Assembly: GCA_963668015.2 (NCBI GenBank)
Contig: CAXXCR010000035.1
Span: 1 to 54,591 of the forward strand
Direction: 5' to 3'
From: Ilyobacter_A sp963668015
GTDB lineage: Bacteria; Fusobacteriota; Fusobacteriia; Fusobacteriales; Fusobacteriaceae
DNA length: 54,591 nucleotides
The position numbers were made by a program, and so were the translations under genes. Positions 1 through 9,415 of this stretch are shown here, piece after piece. How positions within the stretch are numbered: position 1 is the stretch's first letter; every line of letters starts with the position of its first letter. The notes below the pieces were generated by a model that saw only the letters and a program-made list of their open reading frames with translations, did not search any database and was not told the origin of the DNA.

Positions 1-850
1 TTTGAAATTGCGAAAGCCAACGGATTCAAAATCGCTGATACTAAAGAGGAAATAGAAAAGCTTAACAGTGCTGATGGAAAAATGATCGCCATAAACCCTG
101 TTTTAGATGGGTCGTACGCTATGCCTTATGATGTAGACAGAACAGAAGAAGAACTTTCACTTGCGAATTTTACTAAAAAAGGGATAGATGTATTAGAAGA
201 TGCTGAAAACGGATTCTTTATGATGGTAGAAGCGGGGGAAAATCGACTGGGCCGGTCACGCCAACGATGCTATGTCAAACATAGGAGATACTATAGCTTT
301 TTCTGATGCAGTTTCAGAAGCAGTTGAATTTTACAACGAACATCCAGCAGACCACTCTTATTGTCGTTACAGGAGATCATGAAACTGGTGGAATGACCCT
401 TGGATTTGCCGGTACAAAATACAGCACTGCTTTTTCAGTTTTGGGAAATCAAAAGGTATCCAACGACAAATTTACGAAACTTTTAAATGAAAAATTACCA
501 GAAGCAAAAAAGCTCTCAGACTTAGCAGGTCTTGTAAAAGATTCTTTTGGACTGGATATGGATACGCAATCAAAATCTAAACTTGCTCTTACAGAAACTG
601 AACTTGCAGATTTAGAAAAAGCTTTTCAGGAAAGTAAAAAGATAAATCTGAACGCGATAAAAGTGCCCAAAACTACCTTTTATATGGGAAATACGACCCT
701 TTAACTACAGCTTTGTCAAGAATTCTTAGTTCCAAAGCTGGTATGGGATGGACAACTTATTCTCATACTGGAGTACCGGTACCTACTTACGCAATGGGGC
801 TTGGACAAGAGCTATTCAACGGATATTATGAAAACACAGAAATATTTTAA
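1..850 (+). pseudogene. phoA: Alkaline phosphatase, 3' part, frameshifted
   Basis: C-terminal portion of a PhoA-type alkaline phosphatase, a periplasmic metal-dependent phosphomonoesterase; the 5' end lies outside the window. Joining three frames restores the family hallmarks in order: VEAGKIDWAGHAND (about 225-265), VTGDHETGGM (about 367-396, metal-ligand Asp-His) and HTGVPVPTYAMG (about 768-800). Frame changes are needed near 240, 350 and 690; the first follows a run of G and the others are near short repeats, so base-calling error is plausible. The reading frame ends at TAA 848-850, shortly before a strong terminator. Family identity is clear; whether the gene is functional cannot be judged from this copy. 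Confidence 0.85.
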
Positions 851-900
851 TAAAATTGATTATGTAATAAACGATTAATTATTTAATCCCCAACTTTATA

Positions 901-931
901 TAGGCCAGCCTTACTCTCTAAGGCTGGCCTA
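901..931 (+). terminator. Hairpin terminator after phoA
   Basis: TAGGCCAGCC and GGCTGGCCTA form a perfect 10-bp stem around a short loop, 50 bases after the phosphatase stop. The T-run after it is weak (attaatttgct), so it may act in either direction. Confidence 0.7.
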
Positions 932-959
932 TTAATTTGCTTAATTACCAAAAAAAAAT

Positions 960-1216
960 ATTGAATTTATCTAAAATTATTTTTGGGACACAGAGTTTCA
1001 CAGAGAAATCCTTAAGTCAAAAGATTTATTCTTTGTCACGAATTACACGAATCTCACGAATGATTCAAAACCTTGAAAATTAAAGATTTTTAGCAAGCCT
1101 CTGTGCCACTCTGTGACCAAGGTTTTTTATTTGAATTCGTGTCTATTCGTGCGATTCGTGACTAAAAAAGGTTTTACGTACTTGTAAGAAATTCAATAAT
1201 TTTAAGTAACAACTTA
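960..1216 (+). repeat. Dispersed intergenic repeat, copy A
   Basis: First of at least four related copies in the window (others at 22493-22740, 42140-42433 and 46905-47160). It carries the shared pieces GGACACAGAGTTTCACAGAG, CTCTGTGCCACTCTGTGACC, a stretch of cacgaat/attcgtg short repeats, and a GACTAAAAAAGGTTTT tail. It lacks the inner module found in the other three. The 852-1546 gap otherwise holds only the terminator before it and promoter-like DNA after it. Confidence 0.8.
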
Positions 1217-1309
1217 AATTAATTATATTTTAAATTTCAAAAGCCATTTATATGGCTTTTTATTTTTCAGAGATTACTCTGTAATTCCTATAAATCTATC
1301 TCCTGTAAA

Positions 1310-1327
1310 TATATAGTTAACTATATA
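1310..1327. promoter_or_regulatory. 18-bp perfect palindrome upstream of sulP
   Basis: TATATAGTTAACTATATA is a perfect inverted repeat, followed within 10 bases by a possible -35 (ttgact, 1335-1340). It could be the operator of an unknown regulator of the permease, but an AT-rich palindrome of this kind may also be accidental. Confidence 0.35.
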
Positions 1328-1546
1328 AAAATATTGACTTTTTGAAAAAAATGAGCGTACAGTATTTAATCGAGTGTACAATCCTAAATTTTACATACAA
1401 TATATAACTCACACTATAATATAACTAAATTGAAAATTGCAATATAAGCAACAATTTAAAGTTAAATTTCGTAAATTTTTACTCCACAAATTTATAATGC
1501 TTTTAAAGTTAATATTTTTATAAATTCTACAAGGAGATGACTTGAA

Positions 1547-3251
1547 ATGAGAAATAACTTCTGGCCAAAAACTTTTATCGTCCTAAAAGAAGGCTATACA
1601 AAAGATATGTTTTTTAAGGATTTGGTAGCCGGCATCATTGTTGGAATAGTCGCTCTACCGCTGTCCATAGCGTTGGCCATAGCTTCTGGAGTTAAAACCT
1701 GAACAGGGACCTTTTACTGCTATAATTGGAGGTTTTATGATCTCTGCTTTTGGGGGGAGCAGGGTACAGATAGGCGGTCCCACTGGAGCTTTTGTTATAA
1801 TTCTATATGAAATAATACAAAAATTTGGTTATGATGGTCTTGGCTGTTGCCAGTATTATGGCAGGTATATTGCTTATTATCTTTGGTGCTCTTAAACTTG
1901 GAAATATAATAAAATATATCCCATATCCAGTTACAGTTGGATTTACATCTGGTATAGCTCTTCTCATATTCATATCTCAGGTTAAAGATTTTTTTGGTTT
2001 AAAAATATCAAACATGCCGTCGGAACTTATAAGTAAACTAAGTATAATATCGGCGAATATGGAGACACTCAGTTGGTGTGCAGCGTTTACAGGAATATTG
2101 ACTATTGTTATAAGTGGTTTTATGGAGTAAAAAATTTAAGAAAATGCCAGGCTCTCTTGTTGCAATAATCGTTACTACAACTATAGTCAATTTTTTTCAT
2201 ATACCTGTGGAAACTATTGGCAGTCAATTCGGAGAGGTGCCTAATACTCTGCCGATGCCTAGAATTCCTGAACTTAGCATACCGCTAATAAAAACAAATG
2301 TTTCAACCCGCTCTTACAATAGCTTTACTCGCAGGAATAGAGTCTCTTTTATCAGCTGTGGTTGCTGATGGGATGATAGGGACAAGGCATAATTCAAATA
2401 TGGAAACTTATAGGGGCAGGGCATCGCCAATATATTCAGTCCAATTTTCGGTGGGATCCCAGCTACAGGAGCCATAGCAAGAACAGCCACAAATATAAAA
2501 AACGGAGGTAGGACTCCTTTTGCCGGGATTTTACACGCATTCACTTTACTGCTTATCATGCTTTTTCTTGGTAAGCTGGCAAGTATGATACCAATGGCTA
2601 CTTTAGCAGGAATTTTAATGGTAGTTTCTTACAACATGAGCGAAATCAAACATTTTATAAAGATGAGAAAGGCCCCGAAAAGTGATGTCTTTGTTTTACT
2701 CACAACATTTTTGCTTACTGTATTCTCAGACTTAACCATAGCCATCCAGTTTGGGGTTGTTGTTTCTGCACTACTCTTTATGAAAAGGATGTCAGATGTC
2801 AGCGAAATCGGCTTATTAAAAAAAGAGATGTATAAGCAAGATGAGGAGTTTATAAGCAGTGGAATTACAGAAAACCATATCCCAGATGAAATTGAGATTT
2901 TTGAGATAAACGGCCCGTTTTTTTTTCGGAGCTGCATCTATTTTTAAAGATAACTTAAATCAAATATATTCAAAACCTAAGGTATTGATTTTAAGGATGA
3001 GAAATGTGCCTGTAATTGATGCCACTGGATTATCCGCTCTAGAATGGATACTTGATTCATCTGAAAAAAACGGCACCAAAGTGATTATTTCAGGAATAAA
3101 TTCCCAACCTTACAATGCTATTACTAAAGCGGAGTTAAATGAAAAAATAGGTCATGATTTCATATGCAGTGAAATAAATACTTCTATAAAAAGAGCAAAA
3201 GAATTTCTGAAAAAAGGTTCCGCTGACTTTGTTGTCTCGAATGTTATTTAG
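1547..3251 (+). pseudogene. SulP-family anion permease with STAS domain, frameshifted
   Basis: Inner-membrane SulP (SLC26-type) transporter for sulfate, bicarbonate or a similar anion. The start ATG at 1547 follows AAGGAGATG with good spacing. The N-terminal part reads DLVAGIIVGIVALPLS and the frame then continues through the family signature GGPTGAFV, further membrane segments, and a C-terminal STAS domain (RMRNVPVIDATG, about 2995-3040). Frame changes are needed near 1695, 1830, 2120, 2300, 2420 and 2930. Most sit in runs of A or T (for example AAAACC at 1697 and eight T's at 2920), which argues for homopolymer errors. Substrate cannot be assigned from sequence; no carbonic anhydrase gene is adjacent. 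Confidence 0.85.
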
Positions 3252-3309
3252 AAAGCATCTGAAAATCTATATCATAAAATTAGTTTTTCCCACTAAAAGA
3301 GTTTTATAA

Positions 3310-3495
3310 AAATTTAAAACAGAGTTGTACACAGGAAGTTTTTAACTTGTGTCATGAGGTATTTAAAACAAAACTATTTTTTCCTCTGTTCAGCTCTGTC
3401 ACCTAAATATTCCGGAATTTTTCATTGGATTGTGTTCGTGCATTTGTAAATACAAGATAATTTGTTGGGTAATTTCAAGCAACAACGTAAGTTGA
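3310..3495. repeat. Probable degenerate copy of the intergenic repeat
   Basis: Between the convergent sulP and merR genes there are pieces reminiscent of the dispersed repeat: aacagagttgtacacagg, cctctgttcagctctgtcacc, gtgttcgtgcatttg, and an ending caagcaacaacgtaagttg. The match is loose and the limits are uncertain. Confidence 0.4.
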
Positions 3496-3502
3496 TTTAA
3501 AT

Positions 3503-4334
3503 TCAGGTAGTTTCTACACTTACTTTTTTTACCGGAATAAAAAGTTCTACTGCAGCTCCCTCTCCATCTCCTAAGTGAACTGTAGTTTCATTGAAAACCT
3601 CTATGGAATCACCGGCCACCTGATACCCCTCTTCTACTATAAATCTACAAAGTTTTTCATATGTCTTACCCATATTTTCCCACGTATCTTTATGCATAAT
3701 TTTCGCATAAAGCCCCCCATTTATACACTTTAGCATATCGCATTCTATTGAATCCTCAATGAAAAAACCAACCTTTTTCACCTGTTCAACTTTCTTTAAC
3801 AAAATATTTTCAGCTTCGACACTTGCAAAAATCTGGACATCTTCCAAATTCAGATCTCTTTTTATATCCATAATTTTTAAAAAGGCTTCATCAAATTTCA
3901 TATAATTAAACGGTTCCTCAATATTCAAAGAGATTACTTTTTTGGCTGGCATACGTAAAATCTTAGGTTCGAGGTCCCCTTTTTTCAATTATCCGCTTTA
4001 CCTCTTTTATTTTTTTACCGATAGTAGCTTTTGATTTTATCAATCTTTCAATTCTTAATTCAAGATTAACCTCCCTTTCTTCCAAAAAATTCAAACTCTC
4101 TTTTGGGGTTTTACACTCAGTGTATTCCTTAATCTCCTTCAATGAAAACCCTGCATCTTTTAGAGTAAGTATAAACCTTAAATGGAAAAACTGTTCTTCA
4201 AAGTAGTAGCGGTATGAGTTCTCGCTGTCTATATATCCAGGCTTAAATAGATTTATTTTATCGTAATAAATAAGTGTTTGCCTGGAGACGTTAAATAACT
4301 TTGCCACCTCATTTATCCTATATCTCTTTTTCAT
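3503..4334 (-). pseudogene. MerR-family regulator with GyrI-like effector domain, frameshifted
   Basis: Transcriptional activator of the BmrR/BltR type. The N-terminal part (4334 down to about 3970) has the MerR winged helix: RYRINEVAKLFNVSRQTLIYYDK, then YRYYFEEQFFHLRFI and a coiled coil. The C-terminal part (3988 to 3503) is about 160 residues resembling a GyrI-like drug-binding domain. The two overlap in different frames at a CCCCTTTTTT run near 3980, so a single homopolymer change would fuse them into one protein of about 275 residues. ATG at 4334 is preferred because GGGAGGT lies just upstream. It is divergent from the MATE pump, the classic arrangement for a drug-sensing activator and its pump. 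Confidence 0.8.
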
Positions 4335-4354
4335 TTTACCTCCCAAAATAATCA

Positions 4355-4374
4355 TTGACTATATAGTTTATAAT
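4355..4374 (+). promoter_or_regulatory. merR-MATE divergent promoter region
   Basis: The 65-base gap between the two divergent starts contains TTGACTATATAGTTTATAAT, with a TATAAT -10 toward the pump gene and a short ACTATATAGT palindrome that is a plausible regulator site. Spacing of the TTGACT to TATAAT is too short for them to be one promoter. Confidence 0.4.
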
Positions 4375-4399
4375 GTGTATAGATGTAAGGAGGATTAAT

Positions 4400-5767
4400 A
4401 TGAAAAATATCAGTTTAGAATACGGTTGTGTAAAGAAATTATTTTTTAAATTAGCCGTTCCAAGTATAGTCGGACTTCTAGTTGTATCAATTCAGATAAT
4501 GGTAGACGGTGTTTTTATTGCCAACAGTGTTGGACCTCGAGGGCTTGCAGCTGTAAATTTATCGATGCCAATTATAAGTGCAATAATGAGTGTTGGAATG
4601 ATGGTTTCCATAGGCGGTGGGATAATAGCTTCCATCCACTTGGGCAAAGGGGAAAAAAACAAAAGTGGTGAGGTGGCAGCTTTTACATTGCTGAGTTTAG
4701 TCTTGATACTGGGGTTTATCTCCATTATAGGCTTAATCTCTATAAAGCACCTGATAATCTTTTTAGGCGCAGAACAAAACCTGATACCAATGGTTAAATC
4801 ATACCTATTCCCTATGCTTCTCCTGAGTGTAATGTACAATCTACCAGTTTACACTGAAACTTTCGTGAGGATTGGAGGCAATCCAAACTATCTGTTCTTA
4901 AGCAGTTTTATCTGCTTTGCAGCCAATATATTTCTGGATTACCTGTTAATCGTCAGATTGAAAGCCGGATTGTCTGGGGCAGCTTATGCAACTTGTAGCG
5001 CAAATTTACTTGGAAGCCTGGCTCTGATAGGTCTCCTTTTCAAAGAGAGATCAGAAATACAGCTCTTGAAACCCAAAGGAGATCTAAAACTTGTAAAAAA
5101 CATACTTTACAACGGTAGTTCAGAGATGCTTACAGTTGTGGCGTCTTCTGTTTCAACATTTTTGTTCAACAGGATAATTATGGCGTCAATTGGCGAATTG
5201 GGAATTTCTGCTTTGACAATAGTTTTTTATGTTAACGGTATTGTAAATATATCACTTTATGGTTTATCACAGGCACTTCAGCCTATAGCAGCTTACAATC
5301 TTTGAGCACGGAGGATAAATAAAATATATGATGTTTTGAAGATTTCCTTCATAACAAGAGGACTTATTGGAGCATTATCTTTTCTAGGGATTACGTTTTA
5401 CAGTGCACCTTTGGTAGATTTGTTTGCTAAAAATGATGCTGCTCTTAGGTCTATGGCAAATGAAGCTGTATTCTATTTTGCATTTGCGTATATATTTTCA
5501 TTCGTAAATATAATCTGCAGTTCATTTCACACAGCTATAGAAAAACCTTTTGAATCGGCGGCCATAGCATTTATGAGATCCCTTGCATTAATAACTGTAT
5601 TCCTACTGATTCTACCAATCATCTTCGGAGATAAAGGGATATGGATAGCTACACCTACGGCGGAACTTAGCTGCTTTATCATAAGCCTGTCCTTGCTCAA
5701 CAAGTCCTTGAAAAAAATGAACTCAGGTCTGATACGAGCACAGCTTAAATTAAATCAAGTAAATTAG
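4400..5767 (+). pseudogene. MATE-family multidrug efflux transporter with an in-frame stop
   Basis: Na+- or H+-coupled multidrug exporter with 12 predicted membrane segments, about 455 residues if read through. ATG at 4400 is chosen because TAAGGAGG lies 6 bases upstream; the further upstream ATG has none. The frame is open to residue 301, where a TGA codon (5303-5305) interrupts it, and then continues in the same frame to 5767 with normal MATE sequence (KISFITRGLIGAL). At this point relatives typically have N-F-G-A-R, and here the bases read N-L-stop-A-R, so the stop replaces the conserved Gly. It could be a real nonsense mutation or a base error (GGA to TGA). Confidence 0.8.
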
Positions 5768-5881
5768 CTGATTCAAACTTACTTATTTTTTGCGACATTG
5801 TATAAAATAAATAACAGACCTTGACTTTTGAATAAACTTAAAGTAATATTATAGAATAGAAAATGGGTTAACAGATATTTT

Positions 5882-5919
5882 TACTCCAATATCAATAAGA
5901 TATTGGAGTTTTTTTTAGG
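5882..5919 (+). terminator. Terminator after the MATE gene
   Basis: ACTCCAATATC and GATATTGGAGT form an 11-bp stem with a short loop, followed by eight T's. It ends only 13 bases before the next ATG, so it could also act as a leader attenuator for the PAS gene. Confidence 0.85.
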
Positions 5920-5931
5920 AAAGGAAATATC

Positions 5932-6333
5932 ATGAAAAAAAATAATATAAAGGATCTCTTCGAAGGAGTTCATTCCCACAAGGAATCTCTTAGGACACTT
6001 TTGAATTCTATACCCGTACCAATTTACTATAAAAACGTTAAAGGTTTTTACGTGGAATGCAATGAAGCTTTTGAAAAGTTGTTAAATATGCCGAGAAAGG
6101 ATATTATTGGAAAAACGATTTTTGATATCGCTCCAAGAGAAATGGCAGAAAAATATCATAAACACGATACCATGCTCTTTAATAACTCTGGATCACAAAT
6201 ATATAATTATAACTTTAAATCTATCACTGGGGTAGAACAGGATACTATATTTAAAAAATCAACATTTTTAAACGAAGAAAAGAAAGTTATAGGTCTAATT
6301 GGGGTTATGACTGTAAACAACAAAAAAGTTTGA
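5932..6333 (+). CDS. Stand-alone PAS-domain protein
   Basis: A 133-residue cytoplasmic protein made almost wholly of one PAS fold (about residues 18-130), with typical elements YYKNVKGFYVECNEAFEKLL and DIIGKTIFDIAP. No kinase, GGDEF, EAL or helix-turn-helix domain follows, so it must signal through a partner or bind a ligand on its own. AGGAAAGGA lies upstream of the ATG. The next gene is a GGDEF-EAL protein but about 930 bases and a terminator separate them, so they are not an operon. Confidence 0.8.
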   Translation: MKKNNIKDLFEGVHSHKESLRTLLNSIPVPIYYKNVKGFYVECNEAFEKLLNMPRKDIIGKTIFDIAPREMAEKYHKHDTMLFNNSGSQIYNYNFKSITGVEQDTIFKKSTFLNEEKKVIGLIGVMTVNNKKV

Positions 6334-6342
6334 TTTTAATAC

Positions 6343-6382
6343 GATGGTAAATCAGTTTAATGCTGAATTTGCCATCTTTTTT
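6343..6382 (+). terminator. Terminator after the PAS gene
   Basis: GATGGTAAATCAG pairs with CTGAATTTGCCATC (one bulge) and is followed by TTTTTTATTTT. Confidence 0.75.
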
Positions 6383-7043
6383 ATTTTACTCCGATGTTTT
6401 CAATTCTTAACTCGTACCAGCAGCGTCCTAGATTAGATCTATGCTCAATTATAGAGTGTCTTTTTGCCCCTGAGATAATAATCGATTTTTATTACTACAC
6501 GCTGTCATACTTCATTGCTTAAAAAATTATTTAAAATGACAATTTCAGAATCAATGACAGTTTTGTATTTAACGAATTATATACCTTGATCGAAAAAATT
6601 TTATATTCTGTGAATATAAAGACAAAGGATAACTATACATATAAAATATCTTTTCTACGCTTATAAAAACATCTCCTATTCAGCTGTTAAACCCCTCCCC
6701 TTTTCTCTATCAAGAACATTTCCTACTGTTCAAATTTTTATACACTTTCTTTGTAAAATATCAAATAAATTCACCTTGTACAACATTAAAAAAAAATAAT
6801 CGTAATTTTATTTTTGTATGATTATACCTCAAAAACCTAAATTGTCGTCGTATTAACCGACCAAAAACTTTTTGAAATGATAGTCTTCCATATAATTAAC
6901 ATTAACCATTTTTACCGATTATGTTTTCCATATAAATAATAGTATAATATTAAAAAATAAAATAATTTAAGTTTTATACCAATGAATTTCGATTGTTAAA
7001 ATTTATAATATATCCACAAAAAAATATTTTCTCTTAAATTGTT
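6383..7043. other. Long AT-rich gap upstream of the riboswitch
   Basis: No credible reading frame was seen on either strand in about 660 bases. The 3' part presumably holds the riboswitch promoter; TATAAT at 7004-7009 is a good -10 but no convincing -35 is visible. Confidence 0.5.
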
Positions 7044-7136
7044 CCGAAAAGGCAAAGCAGCGGAAACGCTGTGACGCAAAGCTATAGGGCCTTCACTATT
7101 ACAAGTATGGCTGCCAGCCGCCGAAAACTTTTAGGA
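7044..7136 (+). promoter_or_regulatory. Cyclic-di-GMP-I (GEMM) riboswitch aptamer
   Basis: The conserved core of the GEMM-I class is readable: GGCAAA (7051-7056), a stem capped by a GAAA tetraloop (GCAGCG-GAAA-CGCTGT), the invariant GACGCAAAGC (7073-7082), TATAGGGCC, and the 3' strand TGGCTGCCAG (about 7108-7117). The closing stem CCGAAAAG (7044-7051) pairs with CTTTTAGG (7129-7136) with one mismatch. It lies 130 bases upstream of a GGDEF-EAL gene on the same strand, so that transcript should be switched by the nucleotide the protein makes or breaks. A second copy occurs at 49754-49824. Confidence 0.93.
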
Positions 7137-7151
7137 TTGATTACAGGGAAG

Positions 7152-7180
7152 CCCAAAATAATTATTTGGTCTTTTTTTGT
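7152..7180 (+). terminator. Expression-platform terminator of riboswitch 1
   Basis: A short hairpin CCAAA/TTTGG is followed by TCTTTTTTTG, 16 bases after the aptamer. The stem is weak, but position and T-run fit a transcriptional switch. Confidence 0.55.
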
Positions 7181-7265
7181 TTTTTTTGAATGTGTTTATG
7201 TCCAGGATAATTATTATTTGATATAAAAATAAAATAATTTTACTAAATGAAAGGAGATTCTTTTT

Positions 7266-8633
7266 ATGGAATTAACGAAATTTCTCTTATGCTTAAGCTT
7301 TATTATCCTTTTTTTTATAAAATATAGATGGATTAACAGTTTGTATAAAAAAGCTTATTTTGATGAGTTAACTTCCGCTAAGAATAAAATAAAATTTAAA
7401 CAAGATATAGAAAATTTAAATTTTGAAAATACTGTTGGATTAGGTATGTTTTTAAATCTTGACAACTTCAAACGTATAAATGATACCTATGGTCAAGACA
7501 TAGGTGACTTTGTTTTAAAAAAAGTAGCAAGTCGGCTTCAGAAAATATTCAAAAAAGAAAATGTATACAGAATATCTGGAGATGAATTTTTTATATTACA
7601 TAAAAATATCTCTAAAGGACAGATACATTCAAAAGCATCAAAAGTACTCAAACGGATACAGAAACCCGTAAATATTTACGGTAGATCAATAGATATATAC
7701 ACCAGCATAGGTATATGTCCAATAAATGAAAGCATACAAAACACTTCTGATCTTCTGCATAGGACGGATGTTGCCATGCACAATGTTAAAAACAACGGCA
7801 AAAGAAACTTTGCCATAGCAGATGATGAAATGATTCGAGAATTCGATATGTACAAACAATTGGAAAAAGACTTCATATATTCGTTGGAAAAAAAGTTAAT
7901 CTTTCCATATTTCCAGCCTAAAATCGAACTTGAAACAGAAAGAGTGGTGGGAGTGGAGGCTCTGGCTCGTTGGTACCATTTGAAAGAAGGCTTTATCTCG
8001 CCTTCAGTATTTGTTGATATGGCTGAAAAAAACGACTTGATTTATAAACTCGATTTTCTTATTGCAGAATCTTCCATAATCGTATTGAAAGATTGGATAG
8101 AGGAAGGCGTGGTTGATAATAATTTTAAATTATCTTTTAATATTTCTGTGAAAACTTTCGAATTAGTTAATGTTTATAAATATATAGATAAACTTTTAAA
8201 AAAACATTCTGTTTCGGGCAGAAATATACAAATAGAGATAACGGAAAGCATCTTCACAAACAACATACAAAAAGTCATTTATGAAATTGAACTTTTAAGA
8301 AAAATGCACGGTATTTCAATAGCACTAGATGATTTCACCGCTGGACATGCCTCATTGAAAAAACTCGGAGATCTTGGCATTGATACTTTAAAATTTGACA
8401 GAGGCCTGCTTCAAATAATAAAAGATGATGCTGTAAAAGGTGAAAAAATATATAACACATTAATAAATCTTTCAAATGATATGGGGTACATATCTATCGC
8501 AGAAGGTGTAGAAGATATTCGCGAAAAAGAATTTTTAAAAACAAAAGGGGTTAAGTTTGCTCAAGGTTTTTTCTTTGGAAAACCAATGCCGGAAGAAGTT
8601 TTCATCAAATTTCTAAACTCAAGAATGTCTTAA
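7266..8633 (+). CDS. GGDEF-EAL cyclic-di-GMP turnover protein
   Basis: 455 residues: one N-terminal membrane helix (about 4-20), a GGDEF domain (about 30-185) and an EAL domain (about 200-450). The GGDEF signature is S-G-D-E-F (104-108), a tolerated variant, so cyclase activity is uncertain. The EAL domain keeps its catalytic elements: EAL (231-233), NISVKTFE, EITES, DDFTAGHASL, KFDRG, AEGVE and QGFFFGKPM, so it probably hydrolyses c-di-GMP. ATG at 7266 follows GAAAGGAGATT. The gene sits behind a c-di-GMP riboswitch, implying feedback, and is followed after 38 bases by a small membrane protein in the same operon. Confidence 0.92.
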   Translation: MELTKFLLCLSFIILFFIKYRWINSLYKKAYFDELTSAKNKIKFKQDIENLNFENTVGLGMFLNLDNFKRINDTYGQDIGDFVLKKVASRLQKIFKKENVYRISGDEFFILHKNISKGQIHSKASKVLKRIQKPVNIYGRSIDIYTSIGICPINESIQNTSDLLHRTDVAMHNVKNNGKRNFAIADDEMIREFDMYKQLEKDFIYSLEKKLIFPYFQPKIELETERVVGVEALARWYHLKEGFISPSVFVDMAEKNDLIYKLDFLIAESSIIVLKDWIEEGVVDNNFKLSFNISVKTFELVNVYKYIDKLLKKHSVSGRNIQIEITESIFTNNIQKVIYEIELLRKMHGISIALDDFTAGHASLKKLGDLGIDTLKFDRGLLQIIKDDAVKGEKIYNTLINLSNDMGYISIAEGVEDIREKEFLKTKGVKFAQGFFFGKPMPEEVFIKFLNSRMS

Positions 8634-8671
8634 CATTTAAATATTATTTTAAAAAGAGGCGGTGTATCTTA

Positions 8672-8977
8672 ATGAGATTAGTTCTAATTATTTTTTTATT
8701 TGTTTTAACAAATTACATTATAAATCTTAAAATCCAAAATCACAGAAAAAAAACAGTTAAAAAATTACTGCCTGAAGAAAAGTTTTTTTTAAAACAAATT
8801 TATCTGCAAACTGATGTTTATTCGAAATCGGATCCAAAAAACAGGCATCTAATGAATTTAGAGAGGAAAAATATTATTTTCTTAGAAGATAATGGTGATT
8901 TTTATAAATACAAAATAAACAGTCAAATAAAACTAGAATTGGATCGAGACATCTATATTTTAGCTCTGAAAGTTTAA
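8672..8977 (+). CDS. Small membrane-anchored protein, unknown function
   Basis: 101 residues: an N-terminal hydrophobic helix (about 2-19), a very basic stretch (about 20-35) and a charged soluble remainder predicted on the cytoplasmic side. I do not recognise a family. It starts 38 bases after the GGDEF-EAL gene behind GAGGCGG, with no terminator between them, so it is probably co-transcribed and under the same riboswitch. It could be an accessory of the c-di-GMP enzyme; this is inference from position only. Confidence 0.6.
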   Translation: MRLVLIIFLFVLTNYIINLKIQNHRKKTVKKLLPEEKFFLKQIYLQTDVYSKSDPKNRHLMNLERKNIIFLEDNGDFYKYKINSQIKLELDRDIYILALKV

Positions 8978-9132
8978 ACTTGAGTTTAAACATACTAGAA
9001 GACATAAAACATTTAACACCAGGCAAATTATAATAAAGTGAATTAGACTGCATAAGCTGATTTTATATGTACGTGTGTATAATATATTTGCTTAAAGAAT
9101 TTTATTCCATTTACAAAATAAAAATCAGTAGG

Positions 9133-9178
9133 CCGTTGCAAAAGTATTGTATAATTTTCAATACTGCAACGGTTTTTC
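9133..9178 (+). terminator. Terminator of the GGDEF-EAL operon
   Basis: CCGTTGCA/TGCAACGG plus AGTATTG/CAATACT form a long stem, followed by TTTTTCT. The remaining part of the 8978-9415 gap shows nothing definite beyond promoter-like DNA. Confidence 0.85.
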
Positions 9179-9415
9179 TATTGATAAGTAGTAGTAATTT
9201 TAAACTTACATCGAAATATTTCCTGCTAACATCTCTTACTCTGTAATTATCAGTTCAATAACTCTTTTTTATAAATGCTTAAAAGTGAATAAAAAAGAAA
9301 TAATAAGAACTTCCAGTAAATAAATACGTAATAAAATTTAAATTACCAGATTAAACAACAACTATTCATTACAGTAAATATGCAAATTTATAACTTATAT
9401 TTTAGGAGGGGTTTT

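Noticed and set aside
960..1216. Short cacgaat/attcgtg repeats as a CRISPR or origin iteron set
   Set aside because: Unit spacing is irregular and the same block recurs in several intergenic places as part of a larger dispersed repeat.
4355..4374. TTGACT plus TATAAT as one promoter for the MATE gene
   Set aside because: The spacer is only 8 bases; a MerR-type promoter would need about 19.
5303..5305. TGA read as glycine (alternative code)
   Set aside because: TGA serves as a normal stop for other genes here (for example 46879-46881), and only this one case lies inside a gene.
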